In this document: positions 8,175 through 16,844 of the stretch, piece by piece | How positions within the stretch are numbered: the first letter of the stretch is position 1 | Layout: each line of letters starts with the position of its first letter | Origin: Planctomycetota bacterium | Lineage (GTDB): Bacteria; Planctomycetota; Brocadiia; JAADGH01 | Length of the DNA stretch: 64,000 nt | Direction: 5' to 3' | Assembly (NCBI GenBank): GCA_013152475.1 | Contig: JAADGH010000197.1 | Location: forward strand, 1-64,000 | Program-made: the position numbers and the translations under genes | Notes under the pieces: generated by a model | The model's database searches: none | The model's input: only the letters and a program-made list of their open reading frames with translations | What the model was told of the DNA's origin: nothing

Positions 8175-9140
8175 TTACTTGGCCTGCGGCAGCCCCACGG
8201 CCTGCTCCCACCCCGAGAGGGTCATGCCGAGCAATCGATCTGCCGTGGCGCCGGCGGGAATCGCCTTTTTCGCAAGCACGACGTACGGCGCGCAGACAAG
8301 CGCGCACCCCACGTATCCCTCCGGCACCCACTCCGTCTTGTAGCCCACAAAAATTTCCTTGTATTTCACGTTGGAGTCGTCGCCGCAGCGAACGATGCTC
8401 TCCGCAATGTTGCGCATCAGGCGATCCAGATACGCGCGGCGCGCTTCGTCATTCTCGGCCGGAATGGAATGGCCGCAGTCCTCGATGAAGAGATTGGAGT
8501 CCTTCTGGCGGTCCTCGGCAATGGCCAGAGCGATGGCAGACCAGACGGACGTCGGCCCCTTGATGGTGCACGACTTGTTGGCGCAGATGACATGCGCGCC
8601 GGGCAGCAGGGGAAACCGCCGGTTCTCATTTGTGCCGAAGAGACGTCTGCCGGCGTCCAGCAGGGGCTCGACGGGGTACACCGGTATTTCGACGCCGTCG
8701 CTCCTCCTCTTTTTGAACAGCGGCTTGAGGGAGCCATCCGCGATGGAATCGGCCTTGGCGAGATGGTACCCCCACACCGCCCCGTTGATCCCATTGAAGG
8801 ATGAGGCCGTGATCATGTTGATCTGGCCGATGTACGTCCCCAAGGTCTCCGCCCGGTCGTATGAAACAATGCCCTCCAGGAGCTCGTCTGTGTCCTTCCG
8901 AACCTTCCCCGTCTCCAGTTTCAGGACGGATATGTATCCCACACCGCTTGCCCCCGGGTTGCCATACCCGTCACAATAAAGATCAAAAGGACCAACCGCA
9001 CCGCGAACGACTTTCGGCAGTGTCAGACGGTTCGTGGGATTGTCCGGCGCACGTCCCTTCTCCTGAGCATTTGAATGGCCGCCAGCGAGACAGAGGCACA
9101 GGATGACAGTGAGCGCGAATCGGGCAATGAGCGTTTTCAT
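8175..9140 (-). CDS. hdcA: Pyruvoyl-dependent histidine decarboxylase, exported
   Basis: This 321-residue proenzyme is clearly similar along its length to the pyruvoyl histidine decarboxylases of Gram-positive bacteria. It contains GNPGASGVGYISVLKLETG, GIVSYDRAETLGTYIGQIN, and the self-processing site ITASSFNGINGAV; cleavage between Ser113 and Ser114 would create the pyruvoyl group. HVICANKSCT and VWSAIALAIAEDRQKDSNLF follow, and the catalytic acid is expected in FIEDCG. The start chosen is the ATG at 9138-9140, preceded by GAGAGGG; a longer reading begins at 9191 without a good ribosome site. The N-terminus MKTLIARFALTVILCLCLAG then forms a Sec signal peptide, which the known enzymes lack. 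The gene follows a sugar-porter gene by 47 bases and precedes asdA. Confidence 0.9.
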   Translation of the reverse strand: MKTLIARFALTVILCLCLAGGHSNAQEKGRAPDNPTNRLTLPKVVRGAVGPFDLYCDGYGNPGASGVGYISVLKLETGKVRKDTDELLEGIVSYDRAETLGTYIGQINMITASSFNGINGAVWGYHLAKADSIADGSLKPLFKKRRSDGVEIPVYPVEPLLDAGRRLFGTNENRRFPLLPGAHVICANKSCTIKGPTSVWSAIALAIAEDRQKDSNLFIEDCGHSIPAENDEARRAYLDRLMRNIAESIVRCGDDSNVKYKEIFVGYKTEWVPEGYVGCALVCAPYVVLAKKAIPAGATADRLLGMTLSGWEQAVGLPQAK

Positions 9141-9187
9141 CTGTTGCCCTCTCTTCTCAAGAATCCTATCTTGCTCTGAACTTCCGA

Positions 9188-10570
9188 TCACGAGCCGAGC
9201 GATCTCAGGCTCCTGCCCGATCGCAGGTGTTCCTCGATTTCCTCCAGTGTGCGTCCCTTCGTCTCGGGAATAAAGACGTAGCAGAACACAAAACCTGCAA
9301 TAGCAATCCCCGCATACAGCCAGAACGCCCCCGCCTTGCCGAGCGTATCGGTGATGGTGAGAAATGTCATGGCAACGAGAAAGTTGAATACCCAGTTCGC
9401 GACGGTGGCCAGGCTCATCGCCCTGCCGCGAATCCGCAGGGGGTAGATCTCCGCAATGATGAGCCAGAAAATCGGCCCCAGGCTAACGGCAAAGGACGCA
9501 ATGTAGCAGATCAGACTTCCGACGGCAATCCATTTCAGGGCATCTGAAAACTTCGAAAAATGAAACGCCGCCCCAAGCACACCGAGACTGACCACCATCC
9601 CTGCAAGCCCGGCGAGCAGCAGCGGCCTGCGCCCCACCCTGTCAAGCAGCCAGACCGCAACAACGGTCATCAGCACATTCACCGTCCCCACAATGGTCGT
9701 CGCGCCGATGGCCTGCTTCGCCGACCCGAACCCGGCGAACTCGAAGATCGTGGGGGCGTAGTAGATCACGGTGTTGATCCCCGTGGCCTGCTGAAAAAAC
9801 GCAAGGGCCACACCCACGAACAGCACGGGGCGGACCCACGGCCGAAAGAGCTCCGACCAGCCGCCGGCCTCCTGGTCCATGGTCCCTTGGACCGCCCTAA
9901 GCTCCTCCTCAACGTCCCCCCCGCCACGAACGCGGGAGAGCACCGCCCGCGCCTTGTCCAGGTCCTTCCGGCTGACCAGCCAACGGGGACTCGGCGGCAG
10001 GAAGATCATCCCGACCATGAGAACCATGGCCGGCACTGCGCCAAGCCCGAACATCCACCGCCAGCTCGCGCCCCCGGAGAAGGCATCGTCCACCACATAG
10101 GCCACCATAATACCGATCGTGATCATCAACTGATTCAGAGAGACCAGCCCCCCTCGCATATGGGGCGGCGCGATCTCCGAGATATAAAGAGGGGCCACGA
10201 ACGACGCCACACCGATCGCGAGACCAATGAGTACCCGGCAGGAAACCAGCACAACGATGCTCGGGGCAAGGGAACTGCCGACGGCCCCAAACAGGAACAG
10301 GACAGCCGTTACAATGATGCTGCGGCGCCTGCCGAAGTAATCAGCCACCCCGCCGCTGACGCTCGCCCCGATCACCGCCCCCAGCAGGACGGCGCTCACC
10401 ACCATCTCTTCCCGGCCCGGTGTGAGCAGGAATTGCTGTTTGATGAAGAGGATCGCACCGGAGATCACGCCGGTGTCATAGCCGAAGAGCAGTCCCGCCA
10501 GCGCGGCGATGCCGGCCACCAGGCAGACGAACAGGGTGCTGCGGTGTTGATCTTCGGTGCGCGTTTTCAT
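9188..10570 (-). CDS. MFS sugar porter (XylE/GLUT-like)
   Basis: This 460-residue protein has twelve predicted membrane segments and the signatures of the sugar porter family: GLLFGYDTGVISGAI in TM1, DYFGRRRS after TM2, PPSPRWLV before the central loop, QQATGINTVIYYAPTIF in TM7, DRVGRRPL after TM8, and PETKGRTLEEIEEHL at the C-terminus. It probably moves hexose or pentose with protons across the inner membrane. It is the first gene of the minus-strand run with hdcA and asdA; a promoter lies at 10661-10688. Decarboxylase operons usually carry an amino-acid/product antiporter instead, so either this run is not a single pathway or the porter has another substrate. Confidence 0.9.
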   Translation of the reverse strand: MKTRTEDQHRSTLFVCLVAGIAALAGLLFGYDTGVISGAILFIKQQFLLTPGREEMVVSAVLLGAVIGASVSGGVADYFGRRRSIIVTAVLFLFGAVGSSLAPSIVVLVSCRVLIGLAIGVASFVAPLYISEIAPPHMRGGLVSLNQLMITIGIMVAYVVDDAFSGGASWRWMFGLGAVPAMVLMVGMIFLPPSPRWLVSRKDLDKARAVLSRVRGGGDVEEELRAVQGTMDQEAGGWSELFRPWVRPVLFVGVALAFFQQATGINTVIYYAPTIFEFAGFGSAKQAIGATTIVGTVNVLMTVVAVWLLDRVGRRPLLLAGLAGMVVSLGVLGAAFHFSKFSDALKWIAVGSLICYIASFAVSLGPIFWLIIAEIYPLRIRGRAMSLATVANWVFNFLVAMTFLTITDTLGKAGAFWLYAGIAIAGFVFCYVFIPETKGRTLEEIEEHLRSGRSLRSLGS

Positions 10571-10660
10571 CGTTATCCGAGAATGCTCTCCCGATTAGAG
10601 CCGAAATGGCGCGCGGGTCGCACTCGCGCGTGTCAGGTTCCAGGCCTGCACAAGCGATAT

Positions 10661-10688
10661 ATGTTACCATGTTTCCCATATTGTGCAA
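10661..10688 (-). promoter_or_regulatory. Promoter of the sugar porter/decarboxylase run
   Basis: On the minus strand TTGCAC (10688-10683) is followed after 16 bases by TAACAT (10666-10661). The leader to the porter ATG is about 85 bases. It is back-to-back with the tRNA promoter at 10711. Confidence 0.6.
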
Positions 10689-10710
10689 CAGTTCTAATCG
10701 GAGAAAACGG

Positions 10711-10738
10711 TTGACAAAAGCGTCGCGTTTTGTATAAT
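10711..10738 (+). promoter_or_regulatory. Promoter of the tRNA-Gln/tRNA-Glu unit
   Basis: A perfect TTGACA (10711-10716) and a perfect TATAAT (10733-10738) are separated by 16 bases. The first tRNA begins 30 bases further on. Confidence 0.85.
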
Positions 10739-10767
10739 GGAAATTCTCTGGGGCAGCGGAACGATAC

Positions 10768-10841
10768 TGAGGTATGGTGCAATGGTAGCACGCCTGACTC
10801 TGGATCAGGTAATCTTGGTTCGAATCCAAGTACCTCAGCCA
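10768..10841 (+). tRNA. trnQ: tRNA-Gln (anticodon CUG)
   Basis: The acceptor arms TGAGGTA and TACCTCA pair fully. The D stem is GTGC/GCAC, the anticodon stem CCTGA/TCAGG holds the loop CTCTGGA (anticodon CTG), and the T arm is CTTGG-TTCGAAT-CCAAG. The discriminator is G and CCA is encoded. Confidence 0.95.
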
Positions 10842-10854
10842 ACAACTCAGAGGC

Positions 10855-10930
10855 GCCCCCTTCGTTTAGTGGCCTAGGACGCCAGATTCTCAGTCTGGTA
10901 GCAGGGGTTCGAATCCCCTAGGGGGTACCA
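10855..10930 (+). tRNA. trnE: tRNA-Glu (anticodon CUC)
   Basis: The acceptor arms GCCCCCT and AGGGGGT pair with one G-T at the end. The anticodon stem CCAGA/TCTGG holds the loop TTCTCAG (anticodon CTC). The T arm is AGGGG-TTCGAAT-CCCCT, the discriminator A, and CCA is encoded. It follows tRNA-Gln by 13 bases. Confidence 0.95.
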
Positions 10931-10938
10931 AATCCCAG

Positions 10939-10972
10939 AAAGGCCGTCTTTTTCCGCAAAGGCGGCCTTTTT
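10939..10972 (+). terminator. Rho-independent terminator of the tRNA unit
   Basis: AAAGGCCG (10939-10946) pairs with CGGCCTTT (10963-10970), followed by two more T residues so that the transcript ends in a U run. It starts nine bases after the CCA end of tRNA-Glu. Confidence 0.85.
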
Positions 10973-11020
10973 GTGTGGGCGGTGATCCTCCGTGTCATCG
11001 CAGTCCCCCCGGCTCGTCGA

Positions 11021-11050
11021 TTGACTTCCTTCCTCCGCGAGTGCTATAAT
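11021..11050 (+). promoter_or_regulatory. Promoter of the pseudouridine synthase gene
   Basis: TTGACT (11021-11026), an 18-base spacer, then a perfect TATAAT (11045-11050). The ATG follows 40 bases downstream. Confidence 0.75.
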
Positions 11051-11089
11051 ACACGCGTGAGGATAGTGCGAAGCAAGGAAGAGAGTGCC

Positions 11090-11896
11090 ATGGACGCGGA
11101 CCTGGCGCCGCTGATTGATGCGGGGCTAAGACGCCATCCCGGAATGAAACGGCAACCGCCCCTCGTCGATATCCTCCACGAGGACGAAGCCATCGTCGCC
11201 TTGAACAAACCGCCCGGCATCACCTCCGTCCCGGGAAAAATCGAACGGGCCGGGACGTATTACCATGCCTTGAAGGAATATTTCGAACAGCGCGAAGGGG
11301 AGCACTTCACTCCCAGGATCATCCACCGCCTCGACAAGCAGACGAGCGGGCTAATGATCATCGGCAAACACACCGAGGCCGAACGGCAGGTGGCCATGCA
11401 GTTCGAAGAACACACCGTCCGAAAGGAATACCTTGTCGTCGCCGGCGGCATCGTGCCCGACGACGAGGGTGAGATCGACCTCCCCATCGGCCCCAGCCAC
11501 AAACACGGCGCAGGTATGGAGGTGGATCCCGTCCACGGCAAGGAGGCGCAGACAGCGTACCGGGTGCTGGCCCGCTTCCGCGGGTTCTCGCTGTTGCTGG
11601 CGGTGCCCAGGACAGGCCGGACCCACCAGATACGGGTCCACCTCGCGGCGGTTGGACATCCTGTCGCCGCCGACGGGGTCTACGGCAGCGGTGAGGGAGT
11701 TCGCCTGTCGGAGTTCAAGCAGGGGTACAGACCCAGCAAGCGCCGCGAGGAGAGGCCCCTGATAAACCGTCAGGCGCTCCACTGCTTCCGGATTGCCCTC
11801 GTCTCCCCCGTAACGAACCAGCCCCTCACGCTGGAAGCGCCTCTGCCTCGTGACATGGCGCTGCTTCTGAAGCAGCTCGACAAGTTCGGACGATAG
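11090..11896 (+). CDS. RluA-family RNA pseudouridine synthase
   Basis: This 268-residue protein isomerises uridine to pseudouridine in rRNA or tRNA. LNKPPGITSVPG near 38 is motif I. RIIHRLDKQTSGLMI contains the catalytic aspartate Asp82. GRTHQIRVHLAAVGHPVAADGVYG near 185 is the conserved RluA block that ends in the second signature. There is no S4 RNA-binding domain at the N-terminus, so it is the short form; the exact modified site cannot be assigned. The ATG at 11090 is preceded by AGGAAGAGAG. An upstream extension of the frame runs through the promoter and is not likely to be translated. A separate promoter for the next gene begins five bases after the stop. Confidence 0.92.
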   Translation: MDADLAPLIDAGLRRHPGMKRQPPLVDILHEDEAIVALNKPPGITSVPGKIERAGTYYHALKEYFEQREGEHFTPRIIHRLDKQTSGLMIIGKHTEAERQVAMQFEEHTVRKEYLVVAGGIVPDDEGEIDLPIGPSHKHGAGMEVDPVHGKEAQTAYRVLARFRGFSLLLAVPRTGRTHQIRVHLAAVGHPVAADGVYGSGEGVRLSEFKQGYRPSKRREERPLINRQALHCFRIALVSPVTNQPLTLEAPLPRDMALLLKQLDKFGR

Positions 11897-11900
11897 GGCG

Positions 11901-11929
11901 TTGCCGAAGGCGCGGAAATGTGGTATCAT
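11901..11929 (+). promoter_or_regulatory. Promoter of the M50 protease gene
   Basis: TTGCCG (11901-11906), a 17-base spacer, then TATCAT (11924-11929). The GTG start follows at 11971. Confidence 0.55.
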
Positions 11930-11970
11930 AATGTCAGTGTTGACAGAGTCCAACCAAGGATCGAGAACCG

Positions 11971-12801
11971 GTGTCGAAGTACCCCATCCGAATCATTCTC
12001 TTCTGGCTTACCGTTGTCTGCACATTCGTGACCGGCTACCAGATGGGGGGCAAGCCCATCGACGGGGCCCTCTACTGCGTCTCCATCATGAGCATTCTCC
12101 TGGCCCACGAGATGGGCCACTACCTGATGTGCAGACGCTACGGAGTGCAGGCCACTCTGCCGATTTTTATCCCCATGCCCCTGAATATCTTTGGCACGAT
12201 GGGCGCCGTGATCCGGATCAAATCGCCCATCCCTCACCGCCGAGCCCTGTTCGACATCGGCGTGGCCGGGCCGCTGGCGGGCATCGCCCTGGCCATCCCC
12301 GTCGCCGTCATCGGGATGCGCTGGAGCACCGTGATCGATACCGCGACCGTGTCCTCGGCGGCATCCATTCAACTTGGCGAGCCCCTGTTCTTCCGTCTGC
12401 TGGCCTATCTCCATTTTGGATCCCTCCCACCGGGACACGATGTGTTCATCCACCCCGTGGCCTTTGCCGCGTGGACAGGCTTTTTCGTCACCGCGTTGAA
12501 CCTTCTTCCCGTGGGGCAACTGGACGGAGGGCATGTGATCTATGCCCTGTTTGGGAGACAGAGCCGATATGTCTTTGCGGGGATACTCGGCCTGCTTGTG
12601 ACCCTCAGTGTGACAACCGTTGTCCTTCCGAGTTACGGTATCATCATTCTGCTTTTCATCTTGATCTTCGGCTTCGAGCATCCCCCCACGATCTACGATT
12701 TCGTCCCTCTGGACGCCAAACGAAAACTTCTGGCCCTGGCCGTGGTAATCATCTTCATCGCCTGCTTTACGCCCTATCCCCTGCATGTGACGATGGGATA
12801 A
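11971..12801 (+). CDS. Site-2-protease-type membrane metalloprotease (M50)
   Basis: This 276-residue inner-membrane zinc protease has HEMGH at residues 46-50 (two zinc ligands and the catalytic glutamate) and NLLPVGQLDGGH at about 177-188, whose aspartate is the third ligand. FGTMGAVIRI near 74 is the conserved substrate-strand region of the family. There are about six hydrophobic segments. No PDZ or CBS domain is fused, so it resembles the short group that includes plant EGY-like and many bacterial homologues. The start is a GTG at 11971 with AAGGA eleven bases before it. Such proteases release membrane-anchored regulators; no anti-sigma substrate is encoded next to it. Confidence 0.9.
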   Translation: MSKYPIRIILFWLTVVCTFVTGYQMGGKPIDGALYCVSIMSILLAHEMGHYLMCRRYGVQATLPIFIPMPLNIFGTMGAVIRIKSPIPHRRALFDIGVAGPLAGIALAIPVAVIGMRWSTVIDTATVSSAASIQLGEPLFFRLLAYLHFGSLPPGHDVFIHPVAFAAWTGFFVTALNLLPVGQLDGGHVIYALFGRQSRYVFAGILGLLVTLSVTTVVLPSYGIIILLFILIFGFEHPPTIYDFVPLDAKRKLLALAVVIIFIACFTPYPLHVTMG

Positions 12802-12848
12802 ATCATGGGCAAGACGATCTTCCGCGCCACAGTAAGGGGACGACGGCG

Positions 12849-15647
12849 CTACCGCGGAAGGGCGCCGCGGAGGTAGAGGCCGTAGAAGGTCGCCACATCG
12901 GTGGACAGCAGGTAGCCCGCCTCAGGCCTCGGGTCCCACGCATCGGCGCCGGTCGAACCGGAGAGCGACGGCACACCGGTATCGCTCGGGATCAAGTCGT
13001 GCCCGCACGAGTCGAGCCAGGGGGGGTACACAGAGGCGTATGCCTTGTAGTGATGATACACATAGATCAACACCTGCACCTTCGCCGCCATGTAAACCGC
13101 CTCCTCGTAGGTGCGTAGGTCGCCCACGGCCTTGGCCATGCGTGCCGTGGCCAGGAGGCCCTCATAGACGGTAAGCGTCTCGCCGAGGGCCAGGTGGACC
13201 GCTGTGCCCTTCCTCGGTATACCCGTCTCGATGGTACCGAGCGGCGACATCATCGCCCAGTCCGACGCCGTGCGCAGGAGGTCGAAGTGGGGCAGTACCG
13301 CGTCCCAGTGGGACTTCAGATCCTCGATCTTGCCGAAATAGAAGGCATAGGCCCACAGGCCCTTCAGGAACTCGGCGGCGTTTCGGACGCGCTTCGGCTG
13401 GGTCTCGAAACGGTCCGGCGCCCACGCATCGACGTACCCCTTCTTGCCGGTTAGTGGGTCGGTGATGAGACGCAGGGAGGCGATGTCGAAGGGCTTGATT
13501 TCCTTGAAGATCATGGACACACGGGAAGCGAACGTCGCCCTTGCGGCCTCGTCCAGAGCGCCCCAGTCCCGGTAGGTCCCTTCGAGAAGTCTCAGCGCGC
13601 TCAGGCCGCGGCCCTGGCCCTTGCTCCGGAGCTCCTCGGGGGCGGGAATCGTCGGAAGGGGACTGGGAGAGGCGAGCGATGATCCCGGAAACAGGTGCTG
13701 CATCGCCTTCGCAATCTCGGGGTCCGGCGGATGGGCATCCTCCGGCTTGCGCACGGAGTTCAGGATGTCGAGCGGGCCGGGGATTTCCCACTCGATGATG
13801 TCGGTGTCGATGGCGGCGTAAAGAGGACCGAAGGTCGTGTTATACCGCAGGCTCTGGGTCTCGTAGCTGGTCCTGACGTCGTATCTTGACCGCATGGCCA
13901 GGGCGGCCACGGGGGGCATGGGGCTGTAGCGGACGGGGGCGATTTCCCATTGGTCCTCAAGGTTGAGGAACTTGTATTGCTGCTTGATCTTGACCCGATT
14001 GGTTTTGTAGTCGATGGTGAACGACTCGTCGCACCCGATCGGCATGGCGTGAAAGTAGGGGACGAGGTGACTGGCGTGACGCGCTGCGGCGGCGGGCAGG
14101 CGTTCCTTCCACTCCTCCGTGTCAATCAGTTTCTCCGGGCCGTAGAGAGGGGCGAGCATGATAAAACCGCACTGGTCCTTGAAGCTCACATCGATATAGC
14201 GCCCGTTCCATCGGATGATGTCCGGCCGGTTCTGGAACGTGACCATCCAGGGCATGTCATATGTCGTCCAGCCCTTTCCGCCGGCGAACCAGACCAGCAG
14301 CCATGGAACGCCCATCTTGGGTGCGATAAGGCGGCTCTTGCTCAGGATACCAGACTCGGCCTGCCGGCCGCGCGGGTGGGCTATGTAGCGCGGCCCGCCG
14401 ATGCCGAAGGCGGCCATCTCATCGAAGAGCGCAACGCCGTCCGCCTCCACCTTGACGGCGATGGCGGGGGACAGGAGACTCTCGTAGACGACCATCCGCG
14501 CGCCTTTGTATTGCAGCTCGATCTGCATGCACGTCCAGGAGCTCGACAGGATGCGTGTCTGGGGGATCTCGCCCTGCTTCACGCCCTTCGGGCGGACGGT
14601 GCCGAAGACCATCGGGTTGGGGGAGTAGGGAAAGCCGGCCCGTTCAAGGCCGCGCATGGGGCGGTCGCCGTTCTGGAGGGTGGGGCAGGTCAGGTAGAAC
14701 TGCCGGTTCCATTCCATGGCCAGGGAGCAGGCCATGAGGCCCTCGGTGGCGGAGAAGTGACCGAGGAGGTCGGACGTTCCGAAACGGCCCAGGGCATAGG
14801 GACTCACGCCCGGACGTTCCTTGCCCAAGGCATAGTCAAACGACGGCGCAGCGGCCGTGACCGGCGGAGACAGGTTGCCCTCCCAGGCGCCCTTGGCGAT
14901 GACGGCGGACACCTTGTAGTGGTAGGTCATGCCGGGGACGACCGCGTCGTCCAGGTAGCTCGGCGCCTTGATCAGGCCGCTCAGGTTGAGGAGCCGGAAG
15001 CCGTCGCCGGTGTTGCCGGTCCGGTAGATGTTGTAGCCGGCGATGTCCTTCGGGTCGAAGGGAGGCGGCCGCCAGGAGAGCTTGAGGCCGTTCTCCGCGG
15101 CCTCGGCCCGAAGTCGCTCGGGGACCATGGCGGGATCGACGAAACCCACCTCGATGTTCCCGATGGCGAACTGTTTCGGATGTTCCTTGTCCAGGGAGGG
15201 GTTCTGCTCGTGCACGTAGATGCGGACGAACCGCGCCCGCGTTGCCCGAAGCGTGATCTCTCCGCCGCACCGGTCGCTGTTCCCGCTGACCCTCTCGACG
15301 GTCTGCCACATGGCCTTGCCGTTGTGTTCGAGATCGACGTTGGTCAGTTGAATGTCGTAGTCCCGCGGCCCGCCGGGGAGGGGCTGTTTGCTCCATCTCA
15401 CCCGGTTGAGTTTGGTTGGCTCTCCCAGGTCCAGGGCGATCCACTGGGGCATGGCCTTGTCGGTCCGCCAGGCGGTGAGGGCGCCGGCGTCATCGATGGC
15501 GTATCGCGGGGGCGACTTGCGATTCGCGGACGAGGCGTAGGCCTCGGTCTTCGGCTTGGCGTCCTGGGCCATAACCGGCAGCGACATGAGAATCAGGCAG
15601 AACGAGAAAGCAACGCGTACCGAGCGGTGTCTTCCGGCATGAAACAT
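12849..15647 (-). CDS. Large exported discoidin/FN3 protein with a glycosidase-like C-terminus
   Basis: This 932-residue protein has a Sec signal peptide (VAFSFCLILMSLPVMAQ). Residues about 30-172 look like a discoidin (F5/8 type C) carbohydrate-binding domain: MPQWIALDLGEPTKLNRVRW and RFVRIYVHE are the usual strands. Residues about 176-270 are a fibronectin type III domain (LKLSWRPPPFDPKDIAGYNI ... YHYKVSAV). The remaining 660 residues are rich in Trp and Tyr with alternating helical stretches and resemble alpha-toroid polysaccharide-degrading proteins, but I cannot name a family. No Shine-Dalgarno is evident before the ATG. It is a single gene convergent with the M50 protease; a weak promoter candidate, TTGCTC-16-TATATT, lies at 15702-15729 on the minus strand. 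Confidence 0.7.
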   Translation of the reverse strand: MFHAGRHRSVRVAFSFCLILMSLPVMAQDAKPKTEAYASSANRKSPPRYAIDDAGALTAWRTDKAMPQWIALDLGEPTKLNRVRWSKQPLPGGPRDYDIQLTNVDLEHNGKAMWQTVERVSGNSDRCGGEITLRATRARFVRIYVHEQNPSLDKEHPKQFAIGNIEVGFVDPAMVPERLRAEAAENGLKLSWRPPPFDPKDIAGYNIYRTGNTGDGFRLLNLSGLIKAPSYLDDAVVPGMTYHYKVSAVIAKGAWEGNLSPPVTAAAPSFDYALGKERPGVSPYALGRFGTSDLLGHFSATEGLMACSLAMEWNRQFYLTCPTLQNGDRPMRGLERAGFPYSPNPMVFGTVRPKGVKQGEIPQTRILSSSWTCMQIELQYKGARMVVYESLLSPAIAVKVEADGVALFDEMAAFGIGGPRYIAHPRGRQAESGILSKSRLIAPKMGVPWLLVWFAGGKGWTTYDMPWMVTFQNRPDIIRWNGRYIDVSFKDQCGFIMLAPLYGPEKLIDTEEWKERLPAAAARHASHLVPYFHAMPIGCDESFTIDYKTNRVKIKQQYKFLNLEDQWEIAPVRYSPMPPVAALAMRSRYDVRTSYETQSLRYNTTFGPLYAAIDTDIIEWEIPGPLDILNSVRKPEDAHPPDPEIAKAMQHLFPGSSLASPSPLPTIPAPEELRSKGQGRGLSALRLLEGTYRDWGALDEAARATFASRVSMIFKEIKPFDIASLRLITDPLTGKKGYVDAWAPDRFETQPKRVRNAAEFLKGLWAYAFYFGKIEDLKSHWDAVLPHFDLLRTASDWAMMSPLGTIETGIPRKGTAVHLALGETLTVYEGLLATARMAKAVGDLRTYEEAVYMAAKVQVLIYVYHHYKAYASVYPPWLDSCGHDLIPSDTGVPSLSGSTGADAWDPRPEAGYLLSTDVATFYGLYLRGALPR

Positions 15648-15799
15648 GTGATGCGTCCGAAACTATATCCCACTGAAGCAGGTTCACCGAATGTGATTGG
15701 GAATATATTCTACCGGAGTGACCGAGCAAAATCCAGGACAGATTTCGGAGGGCGGGCGGGGATTCTGCCCTGGCCACGCAAAAACAAAGGACCAAGGGC

Positions 15800-15828
15800 T
15801 TGCAAGCCATCGCGGACCACGGTACAAT
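15800..15828 (+). promoter_or_regulatory. Promoter of the deoxynucleoside kinase gene
   Basis: TTGCAA (15800-15805), a 17-base spacer, then TACAAT (15823-15828). The 5' leader of about 85 bases contains a short stem, GTGCA/TGCAC, around 15892-15905. Confidence 0.65.
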
Positions 15829-15920
15829 TGTCCACATCGTTACGTGCCTTGTGGCACTGGGCGCAACCGAGGAAGGACGCCATTCGACGTGTGCAGCGTT
15901 GCACAGAGGAGTGAGTGTTG

Positions 15921-16577
15921 ATGTCGATGCAGGGATATTATGTGGCAGTGGAGGGGCCGATTGGCGTGGGGAAGACGACCGTGGCAAAGAAACTTGGTGA
16001 GCTATGGAACGCAGCGTTCGTGGCGGAGCGGGTGGACGACAATCCCCTCCTCGCCCCCTTCTACGAGGCCCCCGAAGAGAATGCATTCCACCTCCAGCTC
16101 TATTTCCTGATCCAGCGCTCCGAGCAGCAGCGCCGAATCCTGGCGCACAGGAAAGAGGGCATGGTGGTCAGCGACTACATTCTTGCGAAGGATGACCTCT
16201 TTGCGCGTTTGGTCCTTGCCCCAAGGCGGTACAAGCTCTACCAGGACGTGTCCAGGGAGCTGTCCCCCGCGAATGTTCGGCCGGACGTGGTGGTCTATTT
16301 GCGCGCCGGCGTGAATGCGCTGATGGGGCGAATCCGCGAACGCGGCCGCGACTATGAGAAGAAAATGGACGAGGGCTATCTGGCGAGGGTGGTCGAGGCG
16401 TATGGAACGTTCTTTGCGTCCTATGACCGGACTCCGGTGATCGCCGTGGACACGGAGACCGTTGATCTCAGCCACGATGAAAAGGCCCTTCTCGCCTTGG
16501 CCAATAAGGTGGGCGAAGCGGCCTGGGCGAGCCGTCCGAGCGCAGGACCGGGGGGATCGGAGGATCCCGACGAGTAG
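15921..16577 (+). CDS. Deoxynucleoside kinase (dGK/dAK/dCK family)
   Basis: This 218-residue P-loop kinase phosphorylates deoxynucleosides for salvage into DNA precursors. The N-terminus YYVAVEGPIGVGKTT holds the Walker A loop; ERVDDNPLL includes the catalytic glutamate region; FLIQRSEQ and VVSDYILAKDDLFARL are the substrate-binding region with the DR-like position changed to SDY; PDVVVYLRAG and RIRERGRDYE form the lid with its arginines. The ATG at 15921 is nine bases after AGAGGAG; GTG at 15915 and ATG at 15927 are alternatives. Which nucleoside it prefers cannot be read. In related phyla this gene is often next to folate genes, but here it stands alone. Confidence 0.9.
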   Translation: MSMQGYYVAVEGPIGVGKTTVAKKLGELWNAAFVAERVDDNPLLAPFYEAPEENAFHLQLYFLIQRSEQQRRILAHRKEGMVVSDYILAKDDLFARLVLAPRRYKLYQDVSRELSPANVRPDVVVYLRAGVNALMGRIRERGRDYEKKMDEGYLARVVEAYGTFFASYDRTPVIAVDTETVDLSHDEKALLALANKVGEAAWASRPSAGPGGSEDPDE

Positions 16578-16844
16578 AATGGGCATTTCGTTCCCCTACA
16601 TGCCCATGCACGGTGATGCTTTCAGTGTAATTTGGGGTATTGCATGTGATTTGGCCCCATATCTCATCTCTTCACCCATTCTGGCCATTTGAATTCGCCC
16701 AGTAGGAAGCAACCAACCCCATGGCGCGATAAATCTCGTATGAGACGATCCCATCAGTGGTTATGACTTGAATTTTCTGCCACACACCCGGGGCTGGATG
16801 TCGCGACATAGAGAGCCAATTCTTCGAAAAAGAGAAGAAAACTG
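16578..16844. other. Intergenic region without a recognisable gene
   Basis: This stretch holds an 8-base inverted repeat, ATGGGCAT (16579-16586) with ATGCCCAT (16600-16607), directly after the kinase stop. It lacks a T tail, so it may be a factor-dependent end or an RNA-stabilising stem. The remainder is of lower GC content than the genes around it, and I see no open frame or repeat that I can support. Confidence 0.4.

Noticed and set aside
15857-15880. A leader motif shared with the region near 60640
   Set aside because: GGCGCAACC-AGGAAG occurs in both leaders, but the match is about 19 bases with gaps and contains a Shine-Dalgarno-like core, so chance is likely.
13950-15914. 654-codon plus-strand frame opposite the discoidin/FN3 gene
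   Set aside because: It has no domain and overlaps the promoter region of the deoxynucleoside kinase; the minus-strand frame has a signal peptide and domains.
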